Assembly (NCBI RefSeq): GCF_028613635.1
Contig: NZ_JAQRMY010000002.1
Span: 558,001 to 622,000, forward strand
Length of the DNA stretch: 64,000 nt
Reading direction: 5' to 3'
Source: Devosia sp. ZB163
GTDB lineage: Bacteria > Pseudomonadota > Alphaproteobacteria > Rhizobiales > Devosiaceae
The notes below the pieces were generated by a model, which was not told where the DNA came from, made no database searches, and saw nothing but the letters and a program-made list of their open reading frames with translations. Of the stretch, positions 17,676 through 26,806 are shown one piece after another; positions within the stretch are counted from its first letter, which is position 1; every line of letters starts with the position of its first letter. The position numbers and the translations under genes were made by a program.

Positions 17676-18725
17676 TTAACCGGATACTGCCGGAAGCCGG
17701 GAAATCCAGTCCCCGATCCGGGTAAGGTTGCCGCCGAGCTTGGCATGGCCAAGCGGTCTCAGCCCGTCGACGAGCTCGTCCAGCGCCGGGTCCGGCTGGT
17801 GGCGGAGCAGGGGCTCCACCCAGGCGAGCATGAAGGGCTCGACTTCCTGCTTGCCGGTCTGGAACGTCTGCTCGACGCCGTTGATCTTCTGGACGATCGA
17901 CGGGTCGGCGAGGGCGGCCAGGCTGAAGCCGGCGATGCGCGCGAGGTTTCCGTCACAGGCGGCATATCCGTCATAGCCGGTGGCCTTGAGCAGGTCGGCC
18001 GTGACCACCAGCGGCGCGGTGGCATGGAGCTGGTAGTTCAGCGCCTTGTCGGCCCGGTTCATTTCGAGCGGCAGGCTGCCATCCGGGGCGGCCTGGCAGG
18101 CGACGAGCTCGAAGCTCTCCCTTGCCCAGTCGAGCGACGCAGCGTCGCCGTCGAGGCGGCCGATGGCTGCCGAAGCCAGCCCGGCCCAGGCGCGGAGGTT
18201 GTTGCGGCTGGCATTGCGCGGTGCCTCGGTGTCGAAGAACGCCCGCATGTCGGCGCCCGCATCGGAAAGCCAGTCGACCACCCGGGCACGCTTGACGGGA
18301 TCGAGCGCTCCCACGGTTTCGGCCTGGAGCAGCGCGATGGCTATGCCGGCATAGCGCGCCGGGATGGCGAGCTCGACATTGGCCGTCTCTAGGTTGGTCA
18401 GCGCCCCGGCGGCGGCCCACTGATCGAGCCAGTCTAGGACGCAGGACGCCCGGTTCGCGTCGGCGTTCACGAGCGCCGTGTTCGCCATCTTCATCAGCTC
18501 GCCGATGAACTTCTCGACCGGCTGCAGGGCCTTGTCGACGTCGGCGTTCGAAGTCTCGTCGATGTCGGAGCGGGTCTTGCTGTCGTCGGTGTAGCGCGAA
18601 CCGAAGCTGACGGCGATCACCGGCGAGGGGACCTCGGGGCAGGCGAAGGGTTTCTCCTCGGCGCGGGGAGCCGTCGCGCAGAGGAGAAGCGTCATCGCCA
18701 TCGCGATGCCAAAAGGAGTGTGCAT
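17676..18725 (-). CDS. algL: AlgL-like protein with altered active site
   Basis: A 349-residue periplasmic (signal peptide about 1-22) member of the alginate lyase AlgL family. In Pseudomonas AlgL degrades stray polymer in the periplasm. Family marks are FACPEVPSP, the SCVLDWLDQWAAAGALTN segment and DWARESFELVA. Where AlgL has the NNHSYW active site this protein has NNLRAW (175-180), so the catalytic His is Leu. In the RALxYHxYAL region it reads KALNYQLHA, so the usual Arg and second Tyr are Lys and His. It is probably not an active lyase. The start follows the algK-like stop by one base. Confidence 0.78.
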   Translation of the reverse strand: MHTPFGIAMAMTLLLCATAPRAEEKPFACPEVPSPVIAVSFGSRYTDDSKTRSDIDETSNADVDKALQPVEKFIGELMKMANTALVNADANRASCVLDWLDQWAAAGALTNLETANVELAIPARYAGIAIALLQAETVGALDPVKRARVVDWLSDAGADMRAFFDTEAPRNASRNNLRAWAGLASAAIGRLDGDAASLDWARESFELVACQAAPDGSLPLEMNRADKALNYQLHATAPLVVTADLLKATGYDGYAACDGNLARIAGFSLAALADPSIVQKINGVEQTFQTGKQEVEPFMLAWVEPLLRHQPDPALDELVDGLRPLGHAKLGGNLTRIGDWISRLPAVSG

Positions 18726-18726
18726 C

Positions 18727-21456
18727 TCAGTTCTCGACTGCCATTGATGTCAGGAGCTGCTGCGCCTCGGTGTTGCCGAGCCCGGCCGCGTCTTTCAGCA
18801 GCACCGTGGCCTGCTGGATCGAAGGCTCGATGCCGATGCCCATGGCGTAGGCCTTGGCGAGTTCGACCATGGCCGGCGCGTCGCCCGCCTCAGCCGCCCG
18901 CTTCAGCCATGAGCTGGCATCACGCGCCTCGGTCACGGTCGTGCCCGTCTGGCGCAGGTAGAGCGCCAGTTCGCGCATCGCCACGGCATCGCCCGAGGCG
19001 GCAGCGGCGGCATAGCGGGCCGACCAGTCGACCTCGTCCATCACCGCGGTCATGATCGCCGGAGGGGCTTTGAGTACCTTCTCGCGGATCTTGCTGAGGT
19101 CGGCGACCGGCGCGTCGTCGATCATGCGCTTGAACATCGCCACCGCCTTGGTGGGCGCGTAGTCCTCGCTGTCGGGGTCGGCATAGATCTTCACCAGCCG
19201 GCTTACCGCCGTGTCGTCGCCCAGTGCCACCGCCTGGTCGAACAGCTCGACGGCGGTCTTGGCCCGCTCCTCGCCGCCCATCGCCATGTAGCGGTCGGCG
19301 ATCGCCGTGTGGCGCCAGCCGTCGTCGCCCGCGAGCCGCAGGCTGACCTCGAGCCAGTGCTCGGTCTCGGCGTCGTCTGCCGTGGCAACGAAGGCGCCAG
19401 CCAGCTTGATCGTGTTCTCGAAGGTGCAATCCACTACGCTGGCGGCGCGGTACAGGTAGTCGTGCCGCTGCGCCTCGTCCTTGGTGTTGGACGCGGCAAA
19501 GATCAGCGCGTCCGCGTCGCCGCGATCCTCGATGGCCTGATGGTACTGCGCCAGGAGGTCGGCGTCGGTGACGCCCTCGGACTGCATGATCGGCAGCAGG
19601 CGGAGGATGGCCTCGCCGGAGCCCATCTGCGCTGCTTCGGTCAGGTAGCCGATGGCTTCCGTCCGCCGCTCCGCATCGCTGGGGAAGTAGTCCAGCAGCA
19701 CCGAGCCGAGATCTACGGCCGCACGCGGCAGACCCTCTTCACGGGCCCGCTTCAGAGCGGCGATGGTTTCCTCGATCACCTCGGGCGTGGGGGTGACGGT
19801 CAGGCGGTGCCGTGCCAGAGCGTCGACGGTCGCCGGCACCGGGTCGATGCGGGACTGCCAGAACGCCAGCATCTCGGGGCTGGCGCCGTTGCGCCCGAGA
19901 TAATCGAAATAGTAGGCCACCGAGTTCGGTCGACCGTAGAGCGCATGGGTCTGGAGCTTGGCCAGCGAGATCGGATCGGCACTCGGATCGAGCGCGCCGA
20001 TGTCGTCGGAATCCATGAACTCGGTCGAGTTGCCCGCTGCGTCTTCGGTGCGCTGCCAGAAGCCGGCGAGGCGCATATCCGCACCCTCCGGCGCACGGCA
20101 GAGGTAGGCCTGCCGCAGGTCGGTCATCGGGTCGATTTTGCCGGCATTGGTCACGGCGAAGCCGAGCAGTTCGGTCGCCCGCTCGAACAGGCCCGGCTCG
20201 TCGCGATGACGCAGCAGGATGAAGGCCAGTTCCTGCGCGGAGTCGGCGTCTTCGAGCGCCACGCCCTTTTCGAGCAGCGCCTTGGCCTCGGCTTCTCCGG
20301 CCCAGCGGCCCTTGTCGGTCAGCACGAGCTTGGCGAGCTTGGAGAATGCCCAGCCCGGCGGCTGCGACATGCCGACGAGCTCGGTGAGGCGCGCCTGGTA
20401 GGCCTGCTTCTTTTCCGGGATCGACTGCTCCTTCTCGAGCAGCGTCACCAGCCGGAACAGCGCGTTGCGGCTGCCGAGGTCGGACGCTTGGGCATAGAGC
20501 GCCTCGGCCCTGTTCTTGTCTTCTGGTACGAGAGCGCCGGCTTCGTAGAGCTTGCCCAATTCCACCTGCGCCGCGGCGACGCTGCGGTCCGATGCGAGGT
20601 TCAGGTACTTCAGCAGGCTGTCGTTGTTCTTGACGATCAGCTCGCTCTCGAGGTGGAGCTGCGCCACTTTCCAGGCCGCACTGGCGTCACCGAGATCGGC
20701 GGCGAGCCGCAGCCACTGCTCGGAGATGTTGTGGTCCTGCTTGACCACGAGGCCCTTGGAATACTCGCGGGCGATGCGGCCGATGCGGTCGCAGATGTCG
20801 GCGTCGAGCTTGCCCACGAGCGCGCCGAACGCCATCGTCACGGCGAGCTTGGGATCGAGCTCCCAGCCCGGCACCTGTTCGCCGTCGATGTTCATCGAGG
20901 CGAGGCGGAGCAGGGCATCGGCATTGCCGCCCATGGCCGCGCGGGTGAGGTAGCCGAGACCCTTCTCGCGGTCCTTCTTCACCACCAGCCCGTCGATGTA
21001 GAGCGTCGAGAGCAGGTTGAGCGCCTTGGGCGCGAGGCTGTCGGCATTGGTCTCCAGCCCTGCGATGACGCCGGTGTCGCGCAGCTGCGGCACCTTGCCG
21101 GCCTTGAGGTAGAGGTTGATCCGGTCGATCGAGGTGTCCGGCACCTTGGGCGCCGGCATCTTGCCAACGATCGCCAGCATCTTGTCGACCAGCTCGAAGT
21201 TGCCGGTCGGGTTGAGGTCGCGCAGGCGCCGCGCGTCGCGCAGCACCAGCTCCGGATCGCCCTCGGGCACGGAAGCTCCGTCCCACGCCTGCCAGCGCGC
21301 CACCACGTCGGGATCGGCCTTCTTGGCAACGCAGACTTCCTGCGCCGGGATCTCCGGCGGCAGGAAGGTCACATCGACAGGCGCCGCGACAGCGGCAGAC
21401 ACGAGACCTGAGCCGAGCAGCAGGGCAGTGGCGAGGCGGGGGACGAATGAGGGCAT
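18727..21456 (-). CDS. algK: AlgK-like Sel1/TPR periplasmic protein, very long
   Basis: A 909-residue secreted protein (signal peptide about 1-24, SAAVAAPVD) built almost wholly of helical Sel1/TPR-like repeats: GYLTRAAMGGNADALLRLA, LRLAADLGDASAAWKVAQL, LKRAAEAGDAPAMVELAKAY and others. AlgK of Pseudomonas is a repeat lipoprotein of about 475 residues that holds the export complex and AlgE porin. This one is nearly twice as long and has no lipobox, so it would not be lipid-anchored. Its place between algF and algL, plus its architecture, supports the AlgK assignment; the homology itself is weaker than for AlgD or Alg8. Confidence 0.65.
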   Translation of the reverse strand: MPSFVPRLATALLLGSGLVSAAVAAPVDVTFLPPEIPAQEVCVAKKADPDVVARWQAWDGASVPEGDPELVLRDARRLRDLNPTGNFELVDKMLAIVGKMPAPKVPDTSIDRINLYLKAGKVPQLRDTGVIAGLETNADSLAPKALNLLSTLYIDGLVVKKDREKGLGYLTRAAMGGNADALLRLASMNIDGEQVPGWELDPKLAVTMAFGALVGKLDADICDRIGRIAREYSKGLVVKQDHNISEQWLRLAADLGDASAAWKVAQLHLESELIVKNNDSLLKYLNLASDRSVAAAQVELGKLYEAGALVPEDKNRAEALYAQASDLGSRNALFRLVTLLEKEQSIPEKKQAYQARLTELVGMSQPPGWAFSKLAKLVLTDKGRWAGEAEAKALLEKGVALEDADSAQELAFILLRHRDEPGLFERATELLGFAVTNAGKIDPMTDLRQAYLCRAPEGADMRLAGFWQRTEDAAGNSTEFMDSDDIGALDPSADPISLAKLQTHALYGRPNSVAYYFDYLGRNGASPEMLAFWQSRIDPVPATVDALARHRLTVTPTPEVIEETIAALKRAREEGLPRAAVDLGSVLLDYFPSDAERRTEAIGYLTEAAQMGSGEAILRLLPIMQSEGVTDADLLAQYHQAIEDRGDADALIFAASNTKDEAQRHDYLYRAASVVDCTFENTIKLAGAFVATADDAETEHWLEVSLRLAGDDGWRHTAIADRYMAMGGEERAKTAVELFDQAVALGDDTAVSRLVKIYADPDSEDYAPTKAVAMFKRMIDDAPVADLSKIREKVLKAPPAIMTAVMDEVDWSARYAAAAASGDAVAMRELALYLRQTGTTVTEARDASSWLKRAAEAGDAPAMVELAKAYAMGIGIEPSIQQATVLLKDAAGLGNTEAQQLLTSMAVEN

Positions 21457-21477
21457 CTCAGCCTCCGATTGGCGCGA

Positions 21478-22119
21478 TTACTGCGCGCGGAAGAACGCGT
21501 TCTCGACGGCGGCAGCAGTGTAGGTGCCGTTCGAGCCGGTGAAGACGATGGAGACGCCGCCGCGGCGTTTGAGGTCGAGCGCGGCCACGGTGGCGACTGC
21601 CTCGCCGTCGGCCTGCACTTCGAAATCGAGCGTCAGCGGCGCCTTGAGCGCGACCGACTTGCCGGTGTCGCCAGCCACGGCTTCGATGGCCTTGGTCTTG
21701 GCCGCGGGCACGAACAGGTCGACGCTGGCGAGGTCGGAGAGGTTGTAGAAGTAGACGGTCGCCTTGCTCGGATCGGAGGCCGGATCGTCCTGCAGCACCA
21801 GCGGCTCGCCTTCGACGCTCCAGGCATAGGTGTAGTAGGCGCCGGGCGAGGTGGAGACCGAGCCGGAGACGTCGCCGGCCGAGACCGCGATATCGCCCGG
21901 CTGCACGTTCACATAGGGCGAGAGGCCGTCGGTGATGTCGTCGACAGTCGCGCCGTTGACCACGGCCACCGCGGCACCCGGCACCAGCACGCGCACGAAG
22001 GCGGAGTTCGGATCGACCGGGGCGTCGTACAGCCCGTCATCCTGCGCCATCGCCATCGGCGTGGCGCCGAGCAGCAGCAGGGTGGTCAGTGTGATGAGTT
22101 TGGGGGTTGAGCGCAGCAT
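21478..22119 (-). CDS. algF: Alginate O-acetylation protein AlgF-like
   Basis: A 213-residue periplasmic protein. The signal peptide (about 1-25) ends in AMAQ, and the mature start DGLYDAPVDPNSAFVRVL matches the AlgF hallmark. AlgF works with AlgI, AlgJ and AlgX in acetylating mannuronate residues. Start ATG 22119 is preceded by AAGGAG. The gene lies 13 bases after algX and 21 before algK. The all-beta look of the rest (two domains, ending VENAFFRAQ) fits the family. Confidence 0.8.
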   Translation of the reverse strand: MLRSTPKLITLTTLLLLGATPMAMAQDDGLYDAPVDPNSAFVRVLVPGAAVAVVNGATVDDITDGLSPYVNVQPGDIAVSAGDVSGSVSTSPGAYYTYAWSVEGEPLVLQDDPASDPSKATVYFYNLSDLASVDLFVPAAKTKAIEAVAGDTGKSVALKAPLTLDFEVQADGEAVATVAALDLKRRGGVSIVFTGSNGTYTAAAVENAFFRAQ

Positions 22120-22132
22120 CTGGCTCTCCTTC

Positions 22133-23473
22133 CTAGGTGTTGCACAGGGAGATCGCCGCCTTCTCTTCCGAGAGGCGATCGAACGTGATGGAGACCTTCG
22201 ACAGTTCGAGGCTGTCGAGGGACTCGAGCGGGATGAAGAACCGGCCGGTGCCGCGGAAGCGGTCGCCACGGTGGACTTCACGCGTGAAGGTGCGGCCGTC
22301 GGTGCTCTCGAAGTTGAGCACCACGTCGCGGCTGCCATCGTCACCGGCATCGGCGAGCAGCACCTGGTTCGGCGCGATCGGCGTGCCGGTGAGGTCGGCT
22401 TCGTAGAGGCCCTTCGCCCTGTCGACGACTGGCGCGTTGCCGACCGGCTGGCAGTCGTTGCGGGCCGCGGCGATCAGCTCGGTGAGCGAGCCGGTGCCGA
22501 ACTGGGCGAGGTTGTTGTAGATCGGGTTTTCCCACACGAGGAATTTCGGCCGGTTGGCCTGGAATTCGCGCGAGGTGAGGTACGAGGTGATGGCGCCGAA
22601 CTGGTTGCCGCCGGTGATCGCCATGTTGGCGACCGGCAGGCTCGCGTACTGGGCGAGAAAGCCCGAGAAGTTCGGGACCAGTGCATCGGAGAAGCTGGTG
22701 CCGACCAGCGCGATCTCGTCGTTGGTTGCGCCTTCCTCGGCGCCGCCGCTATCGCCGAAGATATCGAGGCTGGCGTCGGCACTGGCGACTTCCACCGTCT
22801 CGTAGGAGGTGCTGATCACCGGGGGCAGACTCTCGACGCAATAGGCCTGCAGCGTGCGGCGCATGCCGGAGACGGCCAGCTCGGCGCCGGTGGCCCTGGT
22901 CTCGTAGGTGACCGGCGTCACGTCGGCATAGGCCGGCAGCTGCTTGATCGTACCGCCGATGGTCTTTGCGGCGGTTTCGGCGCCGCGCGAGGTCCAGTGG
23001 AAGTCGGACTTGAAGAACGGCGGATCGTTGCCATCGGTGGTGCGGAGCGCCGAAAGCAGGTCGACCGCGATCACACCCTTGGCGTTGAGCCGCGCCACCT
23101 GGTCCTCGTAGACGGCAACCGCGACGTCCTCGTCGAAGCCGAAGAGCCGGGCTTCGTCGGGGAGGAAGGTCGGCAGCGTCACGCTCTTGGTCGGGATCGG
23201 CACGTAGAGCATGGTCGTGCCGTGCGCCTTCAGCGCCTCGGCGAGCTTGCCCATCTGCGTGGTCGTGTCCTCGGTGAACGGATGCTGCATGCGCAGGTCT
23301 GCGAAGATGCGGAAGAAGAACCCGTCGCGGCCTTCGACCGAAGGGAGGGTGGGGTTGTCCTCCAGATGCTTGCAGCCGAAGGCCGAGTTGGCGGCGAGGG
23401 CCGGGCTGGCGGAAAGCAGGGCAGCGAGGGCCGCGCCCAGCAGCAGGGACTTGTTCATGGCCAAGGTCCTCAT
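22133..23473 (-). CDS. algX: Alginate O-acetyltransferase AlgX-like
   Basis: A 446-residue periplasmic SGNH-type acetyltransferase that acetylates the polymer during export. After the signal peptide (to about 28), the Asp/His pair lies in KSDFHWTSRGAE (D157, H159) and the nucleophile in ALVGTSFSD (S260), so the catalytic triad looks intact. The C-terminal 100 residues are beta-rich, as in the carbohydrate-binding part of AlgX. The ATG at 23473 overlaps the stop of the preceding Sel1 gene as ATGA; ATG 23458 with GAGG upstream is an alternative. Confidence 0.82.
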   Translation of the reverse strand: MRTLAMNKSLLLGAALAALLSASPALAANSAFGCKHLEDNPTLPSVEGRDGFFFRIFADLRMQHPFTEDTTTQMGKLAEALKAHGTTMLYVPIPTKSVTLPTFLPDEARLFGFDEDVAVAVYEDQVARLNAKGVIAVDLLSALRTTDGNDPPFFKSDFHWTSRGAETAAKTIGGTIKQLPAYADVTPVTYETRATGAELAVSGMRRTLQAYCVESLPPVISTSYETVEVASADASLDIFGDSGGAEEGATNDEIALVGTSFSDALVPNFSGFLAQYASLPVANMAITGGNQFGAITSYLTSREFQANRPKFLVWENPIYNNLAQFGTGSLTELIAAARNDCQPVGNAPVVDRAKGLYEADLTGTPIAPNQVLLADAGDDGSRDVVLNFESTDGRTFTREVHRGDRFRGTGRFFIPLESLDSLELSKVSITFDRLSEEKAAISLCNT

Positions 23474-24264
23474 TGCAGTGTCTCCGTGGAGGCGGTGAGC
23501 TGTGGGTCGAGCGTGCGGAGGATGTTCTCCGCCATCGTTCGGATGTTGAGGGTTTCGGAGGTGGCGGCGATCCGGAGGTAGCCGCGGGCCTTGTCGATCT
23601 CGTCGGCGTCCGGTGTGCCCGAGAGCAGCTCGAAGGCGAGGTCCAGCGCCGCCTTGCTGTCGCCGGCTTCGGCCGAGGTGACGAGCAGGGTATCGGCGCG
23701 GGCGGGATCGAGCCCCAAGGGCTTGCCCTTGCGGTACATGGCGATGAGCGCGTCCCGGGCCACGGCATCGCCATCGGCGGCCAGCCGCTCGAGCTGCAGC
23801 TGGGCCGAGGCCCGATCCTCGAAGGAGGACAGCACCGCTCCGCCGTTGAGCACCCGGATCAGGGGGCGGAGGGCCGACGAACGGCCGTTCTCGAGCGCAA
23901 GCATGTAGTAGCGGGCAGCCGTGCCGAGCGTCTCGGGATCGTTGTCGGCCTCGATCCGCTTGGCGAGGTAGAACTGGGCGAGGTCGTCGCCGGAGTCGGC
24001 GAGCGTCTCGAGTTCCTTGTAGCTGACCTCCGCGCCGGCGATCACGCGGTTGCGGATCTCCTTCATCGGATCGACCGGCCTGGCCTGGCGGAGCTTCGAC
24101 CCTTTCTGGCCCTGCTTGCAGGGACCCGGCACCATGGGGCCGGAGCGTTCCGAGTCACTCGAGAGCGACGCCGGCACGCGCACCATGCAGGTTGCGCTGA
24201 CCGCCGGCGTTGCGATCGCAACGCCTGTCGCAACGAAGGCTGCGAGCGAGAGCGCGCGGATCAT
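23470..24264 (-). CDS. Sel1-repeat periplasmic protein within the alginate-type operon
   Basis: A 264-residue secreted protein (signal peptide ends AVSATC) with Sel1-like repeats: TLADSGDDLAQFYLAKRI, LERLAADGDAVARDALIA and TSAEAGDSKAALDLAFELL. It has no fixed counterpart in the Pseudomonas alginate operon. The start overlaps the algJ stop as ATGA and its stop overlaps algX the same way, so it is translated with the acetylation genes and may bridge AlgJ or AlgX to the large AlgK-like protein. GAGGAGG precedes the start. Confidence 0.72.
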   Translation of the reverse strand: MIRALSLAAFVATGVAIATPAVSATCMVRVPASLSSDSERSGPMVPGPCKQGQKGSKLRQARPVDPMKEIRNRVIAGAEVSYKELETLADSGDDLAQFYLAKRIEADNDPETLGTAARYYMLALENGRSSALRPLIRVLNGGAVLSSFEDRASAQLQLERLAADGDAVARDALIAMYRKGKPLGLDPARADTLLVTSAEAGDSKAALDLAFELLSGTPDADEIDKARGYLRIAATSETLNIRTMAENILRTLDPQLTASTETLQ

Positions 24265-25367
24265 TCGGTCGCCTCCTCGTTCCAGAGCTTGGTCTGGCCG
24301 AGGTAGCGCACCGGGAACTCCCAGATCACCACTTCGGGCGGGGTGTCGCGCAGCGTGTCGCTCTTGAGCAAGGCGCGCATCGGCGCGATCGGGCCCTTGC
24401 CCTCTTCGGCGAGGTTCAGCACGTCCGAGCCAAGCGCGACCTTGAGGCTTTCGCCGAAGCTCCACTGCGCGTTGGCGCTGTAGCTGGTGCCGGTGAGGAC
24501 GAACGGGATGGAGGAGGGTCCGAAGATGTCGGCGGGCGCGGCCTCATGGGGGGCGATGGCCTCGCGCGGCACGACAGTCTCCGGACCCAGACCGACGAGA
24601 GGTGCCAACCCGCCGGTAACGGTGAACTTCGAGAGGTCGCCTTCGCGCTCGACGGGAGCGGTATCGGCGATGGTGTAGGCGGCATCGCGCCTGCCGAGGG
24701 CTGCCCCCACCGCATCCGCCACCACCTCGGCGCCGAGCGGCGTCCAGTGGGTGTCGGTGGTGAGGAAAAGCGGGCCCTCGGCCTTGGCCTCGAGCAGCGG
24801 GGCGCGGGTCTCGATGCTGCGGATGCCCGCACGGTCGAGGACCGTGAGGAAATCTCCGTAGAGTCGCTCGAGATCGGTCGGGATCGCCGCGTAGCTCACA
24901 TGCTCGCGGTAGATGTCGGCCTTGGCCGGCAGCGGCACGACGACGAGTTCGATGCCCAGCGCCGCCAGCTGGTCGCGGATCGCCGTGACGCCGGCCGCGG
25001 CCTCGGCGAGATCGGGCGTGCGCATCAGCGTCGCCTCGAACTCCTCCTTCGAGAACAGCCAGCCGTCCTCGCCGACTACCACACCCGGACGTCCTTCGCG
25101 GAACGCGAGGTACCGGGCGGCGCCCATCGCGTCGACCGAAGGCAGCCGGTGCGGCATGATCTTCTTGTAGTAGGTGTCGATCTGATGGGCCGCTTCGCCG
25201 CTGAGATAGGCCGAGGCGGTCCTGGGCATCTCGGCGATGTCGCGGCCGAGCCCGGTGACGAACTCGTAGTTGGCGACGACCGCGTAGCCGAGGAACAGCA
25301 CCGGCAGCGCGAAGGCGGGCGCAACCGAGGCGAAGGTCTTGGCGGTGATGTTGGATTCAAAGGTCAT
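24261..25367 (-). CDS. algJ: Alginate O-acetyltransferase AlgJ-like
   Basis: A 368-residue membrane-anchored SGNH acetyltransferase. One hydrophobic segment at about 15-35 anchors it. The Asp/His pair is in TTDTHWTPLGAE (D205, H207) and the serine in LTGTSYSAN (S295), so the triad appears intact. In the known system AlgJ takes acetyl groups from AlgI to the periplasmic side. I chose ATG 25367, eight bases after algI, because the frame upstream is only the shadow of algI. GAGG lies before it. Confidence 0.83.
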   Translation of the reverse strand: MTFESNITAKTFASVAPAFALPVLFLGYAVVANYEFVTGLGRDIAEMPRTASAYLSGEAAHQIDTYYKKIMPHRLPSVDAMGAARYLAFREGRPGVVVGEDGWLFSKEEFEATLMRTPDLAEAAAGVTAIRDQLAALGIELVVVPLPAKADIYREHVSYAAIPTDLERLYGDFLTVLDRAGIRSIETRAPLLEAKAEGPLFLTTDTHWTPLGAEVVADAVGAALGRRDAAYTIADTAPVEREGDLSKFTVTGGLAPLVGLGPETVVPREAIAPHEAAPADIFGPSSIPFVLTGTSYSANAQWSFGESLKVALGSDVLNLAEEGKGPIAPMRALLKSDTLRDTPPEVVIWEFPVRYLGQTKLWNEEATE

Positions 25368-25375
25368 TTCCGGCC

Positions 25376-26806
25376 TCAGAACTGGAAGTAGAGGAAGGGC
25401 GAGTAGGTCTGCTCGGCGAGCCGCATCAGGCAGAAGATCGCCAGCGCACTGAGGGCGCCCGCCTTGACGAGGCTGGTGGCGGCAGCTGTCGCGGTGCCGT
25501 CGGCGTTGACGGTGATCTGCGGCTCCCACAGGTGGCGCATGCGCGGTTCGGCAATACAGATGGCGATCGCGATGGCGAGCATGGTCATCGCCTCGCGGCT
25601 CACCATCCAGGCCACTTCCGGGCGGATGCCGATGCCGTTGAAGCCGAACATGCCGGCGTACATCTGGAACGCCTGGCCCACGTCGGGGGCGCGGAACATC
25701 ACCCAGCCGAGGACGACGGCGACGAAGCAGAGCGGCAGGCTCCACCAGTAGTTCTGCGCGGTCTTGTCGAAGCCGGTGAGCCGCTCGACGACGAGGATGC
25801 CGCCGTGCCAGACGCCCCACAGGATGAAGGTGAAGGCAGCGCCGTGCCACAACCCGCCCAGCAGCATGACGAGGAACAGGTTGATGTAGGTGCGGACCGT
25901 GCCCTTACGATTGCCGCCCAGCGAGATGTAGAGGTAGGTGCGCAGCCACGTGCTGAGCGAGATGTGCCAGCGCCGCCAGAACTCGGTGATCGAGCGGCTG
26001 ATGTAGGGCATGTTGAAGTTCTCGGCGAAGCGGAAGCCGATCATCAGCGCCAGCCCGATCGCCATCGCCGAATAGCCGGCAAAATCGAAGTAGAGCTGCA
26101 TCGTGTAGGCGAGGGCGCCCAGCCAGGACTCGACCACAGTCGGGTTCGGCGCCGAGAACATGGCGTCGGCGAGCGGCGCGACGGGGTCGGCGATCAGCAC
26201 CTTCATGGAGAGGCCGATCAGAAACCGCTGCCAGCCGGCGTTGAACAGCTCCCAGGTGTGCTCGCGCTTCTCGAACTGCGGCGCGAGATCCTTGTAGCGC
26301 AGGATCGGACCGGCCACGAGCTGCGGGAACAGCGCGAGGAAGGCGGCGAAGTCGATGATGTTGCGCGAGACCTTGGCGTCGCCGCGATAGACGTCGACGA
26401 GGTAGCTGATCGAGTGGAAGACGTAGAACGAGATGCCGATCGGCAGCAGCAGCTGCCAGTGGATGCCGAGTGCGTCCGGCGTCGTGCCCCAGAGGGAAGC
26501 GAAGCTGTCGACGAAGAAGTTGAGGTACTTGAACACCCCCAGCACCAGGAGGTGCCCGGTGACGCCGATGGCGACGAACAGTTTTGCGCGCGGGGTGCCC
26601 TGGTACTTCTCGACGAGGATCGAGAAGACGTAGGCCCACAGCGTATTGGCGCACAGCAGCACCAGGAAGTCGAAGCGCCACCAGCCATAGAACAGGTAGG
26701 ACTCGAGCAGCAGCGTCAGGTTCCGGTACTTTGGCGGCGTCAGGTAGTACGCGGCGAGGAAGAGGGGCAGGAACAGGAAAAGGAACGTCTCGGACGAAAA
26801 GACCAT
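25376..26806 (-). CDS. algI: Membrane-bound O-acyltransferase AlgI
   Basis: A 476-residue polytopic MBOAT protein that moves acetyl groups across the inner membrane. The MBOAT motif with the essential histidine is GGLWHGAAF (H321). FPQLVAGPILRY and ISRSITEFWRRWHISLSTW are further strongly conserved blocks. Around ten membrane helices are visible. The ATG overlaps the algG-like stop by one base (TGATG), indicating coupling. Other MBOAT acetylation systems share AlgI, but here the flanking genes make alginate-type acetylation the best reading. Confidence 0.92.
   Translation of the reverse strand: MVFSSETFLFLFLPLFLAAYYLTPPKYRNLTLLLESYLFYGWWRFDFLVLLCANTLWAYVFSILVEKYQGTPRAKLFVAIGVTGHLLVLGVFKYLNFFVDSFASLWGTTPDALGIHWQLLLPIGISFYVFHSISYLVDVYRGDAKVSRNIIDFAAFLALFPQLVAGPILRYKDLAPQFEKREHTWELFNAGWQRFLIGLSMKVLIADPVAPLADAMFSAPNPTVVESWLGALAYTMQLYFDFAGYSAMAIGLALMIGFRFAENFNMPYISRSITEFWRRWHISLSTWLRTYLYISLGGNRKGTVRTYINLFLVMLLGGLWHGAAFTFILWGVWHGGILVVERLTGFDKTAQNYWWSLPLCFVAVVLGWVMFRAPDVGQAFQMYAGMFGFNGIGIRPEVAWMVSREAMTMLAIAIAICIAEPRMRHLWEPQITVNADGTATAAATSLVKAGALSALAIFCLMRLAEQTYSPFLYFQF

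Noticed and set aside
19309-21411. A 700-codon plus-strand frame
   Set aside because: It is antisense to the AlgK-like gene, which has a signal peptide, repeats and operon context.
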